Of a stretch of DNA of 6,661 nt, positions 5,637 to 6,661 are shown one piece after another. Positions within the stretch are counted from its first letter, which is position 1. Every line of letters starts with the position of its first letter. A model generated the notes under the pieces. It was not told where the DNA came from. It saw only the letters and a program-made list of their open reading frames with translations, and did not search any database. The DNA is from Patulibacter sp. (GTDB taxonomy: Bacteria; Actinomycetota; Thermoleophilia; Solirubrobacterales; Solirubrobacteraceae): positions 1 to 6,661 of the forward strand of contig JALRCL010000092.1 of the NCBI GenBank assembly GCA_023268575.1, given 5' to 3'. The translations under genes and the position numbers were made by a program.

Positions 5637-6661
5637 GCGCCCGGTCGCGCCTGTCCCGGACCGGGGGCGTGGCGCTGCTGGCCGCCGCCGCGTTGCTGGC
5701 GCCGGCGGCCGTGGCCTCGGCGCACTCCGCCCACGCCGCGGAGGAGGAGATGCGCGAGGCCGCGAAGCTGCCGCAGCGGCCCACGACCGCGCCACGCGGC
5801 GCGGCCGAGCTGCGGGCCGCGACGGCGATCGGCCCGGCCGCGTCCTTCGACGCCGGCGAGCTGCCCTCCCCGGATCCGCGCGCGCCCGCCGACGGGCTGC
5901 GCGCCGGGGTCGGGCGGGCCGACATGACGCCGCCGCTCATGGGCAAGTACTTCCTCGGGGGCTGGACCCGCGCGGACCAGATCGGCCACGGCGTCTCCAC
6001 GCGGCTGACCGTCAGCGCGCTGACGCTCCAGCGCGGGAACGAGAAGCTCGCCCTCGTCGCGCTGGCGGGCTTCGCGGTCCCACAGGGCCTGCAGCAGGCG
6101 ATCGCGGCGAAGGTCGCCGACCTCGGCTTCACCGAGCGCAACGTCATCATCTCCGCGACCCACACCCACTCGTCGGTCGGGGGCTACTCGCCGTCGGAGA
6201 CGCTGAACACCGCGGCGCCGGGGCCGCAGATGATCGTCACCGATCCGGTGAGCCTCGCCCGGTTCGTCTCGCCCGCGCCGGCCGACCGGCAGCTCTACAC
6301 CTTCCTCGTCGAGCGCGCCGCGCTCGCGATCCGCCGCTCCGCGACGACGCTCGTGCCGGCCGTCGCGGGCTGGGGCCACACGACGCTCTACGGCCTGACG
6401 CGCAACCGCAGCCTCCCCGCGCGGATGGCGGACCTCGGGATCACCGATCCGGCGAAGGTCCCGTACGAGCGGACGATCAACCCGAACGTCGACGTCCTGC
6501 GGGTCGACGCGCTGACCGCCGCGACGTGCACGGGAACGGTGCGCGCGGCGAAGCGCCGCGCCACGAGCTCTCGCAAGCGCGCCCGCACGCTGGCGGCCCG
6601 CCGCGACCGGGCGCGCCGCGCCGCGCGCCGCGCGACCGGCGCCGACCGCGCCGCCGCGCAG
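5633..6661 (+). CDS. Neutral/alkaline ceramidase-family amidase, secreted, with Arg/Ala-rich insert (3' end outside window)
   Basis: This protein belongs to the zinc-dependent neutral ceramidase family, which splits the amide of ceramide into a sphingoid base and a fatty acid. The 343 residues present begin with a Sec-type signal peptide: basic MSARSRLSR, hydrophobic core about 11-28, and possible cleavage at ASA-H (30/31) or AHA-A (35/36). An Ala-rich spacer follows to about residue 88. The catalytic domain starts with AGVGRADMTPPLMG (91-104; family AGxGraDiTGP). The zinc-site motif is ATHTHSSVGGY (175-185; family THTHSGPGGY), whose first His corresponds to a zinc ligand of the Pseudomonas enzyme. 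The family NRSP motif appears as NRSLPA (258-263), followed by NPNVDVLRVD (283-292). The second zinc His and the GDVSPN-type catalytic Ser should lie beyond the right edge. From about 296 a strongly basic segment interrupts the domain. GAGG lies 7 nt before the ATG, and the start overlaps the amine oxidase stop by 4 nt. Activity on true ceramide is not shown by sequence. Confidence 0.87.
   Translation, partial: MSARSRLSRTGGVALLAAAALLAPAAVASAHSAHAAEEEMREAAKLPQRPTTAPRGAAELRAATAIGPAASFDAGELPSPDPRAPADGLRAGVGRADMTPPLMGKYFLGGWTRADQIGHGVSTRLTVSALTLQRGNEKLALVALAGFAVPQGLQQAIAAKVADLGFTERNVIISATHTHSSVGGYSPSETLNTAAPGPQMIVTDPVSLARFVSPAPADRQLYTFLVERAALAIRRSATTLVPAVAGWGHTTLYGLTRNRSLPARMADLGITDPAKVPYERTINPNVDVLRVDALTAATCTGTVRAAKRRATSSRKRARTLAARRDRARRAARRATGADRAAAQ

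Noticed and set aside
4083..6379. Minus-strand open frames opposite the amine oxidase and ceramidase-like genes
   Set aside because: They are antisense to genes with strong family motifs and show no domain, signal peptide or plausible ribosome site.
1..6661. tRNA, rRNA, CRISPR array, insertion sequence or phage attachment site
   Set aside because: I saw no regularly spaced repeats, no transposase or integrase gene, no paired terminal inverted repeats and no tRNA-like cloverleaf or conserved T-arm on either strand.

Overview
The window is very GC-rich DNA. GC is so dominant at third codon positions that long spurious open frames run opposite nearly every real gene. It encodes an FprA-type ferredoxin reductase, a twin-arginine exported flavoenzyme and a neutral-ceramidase-family protein with an Arg/Ala-rich insert. 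This mix suggests a high-GC actinobacterium, possibly Thermoleophilia/Solirubrobacterales (Conexibacter- or Patulibacter-like). That placement is an inference from composition and protein style, not from a marker gene.

Layout. (1) 1-1326, minus strand: an FprA/adrenodoxin-reductase-type NADPH-ferredoxin reductase, cut by the left edge a little before its C-terminus. (2) 1327-1712: a non-coding gap with a 10-bp tandem motif upstream of fprA and several strong GC hairpins downstream of the kinase gene. (3) 1713-3314, minus strand: a two-gene operon of a class II (FucA-type) aldolase followed after 3 nt by a PfkB-family sugar kinase with a GTG start and a clear Shine-Dalgarno. (4) 3315-3477: a divergent intergenic region with a candidate plus-strand promoter and an inverted repeat that looks like an operator. 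(5) 3478-6661, plus strand: a TetR regulator, a Tat-exported flavin amine oxidase, and a Sec-exported neutral/alkaline ceramidase-family protein cut by the right edge. Each of these three genes overlaps the next by 4 nt (ATGA).

How the genes may work together. The minus-strand pair reads as a minimal ketose pathway: the kinase would make a ketose 1-phosphate and the zinc aldolase would split it to DHAP plus an aldehyde. The plus-strand operon is the more novel part. A ceramidase-like amidase would release a long-chain amine from an N-acyl lipid outside the cytoplasm, an exported flavin amine oxidase could oxidise that amine, and the TetR protein would regulate the operon. Gene order and overlaps are read directly. 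The pathway is inference. fprA looks like an independent housekeeping redox gene.
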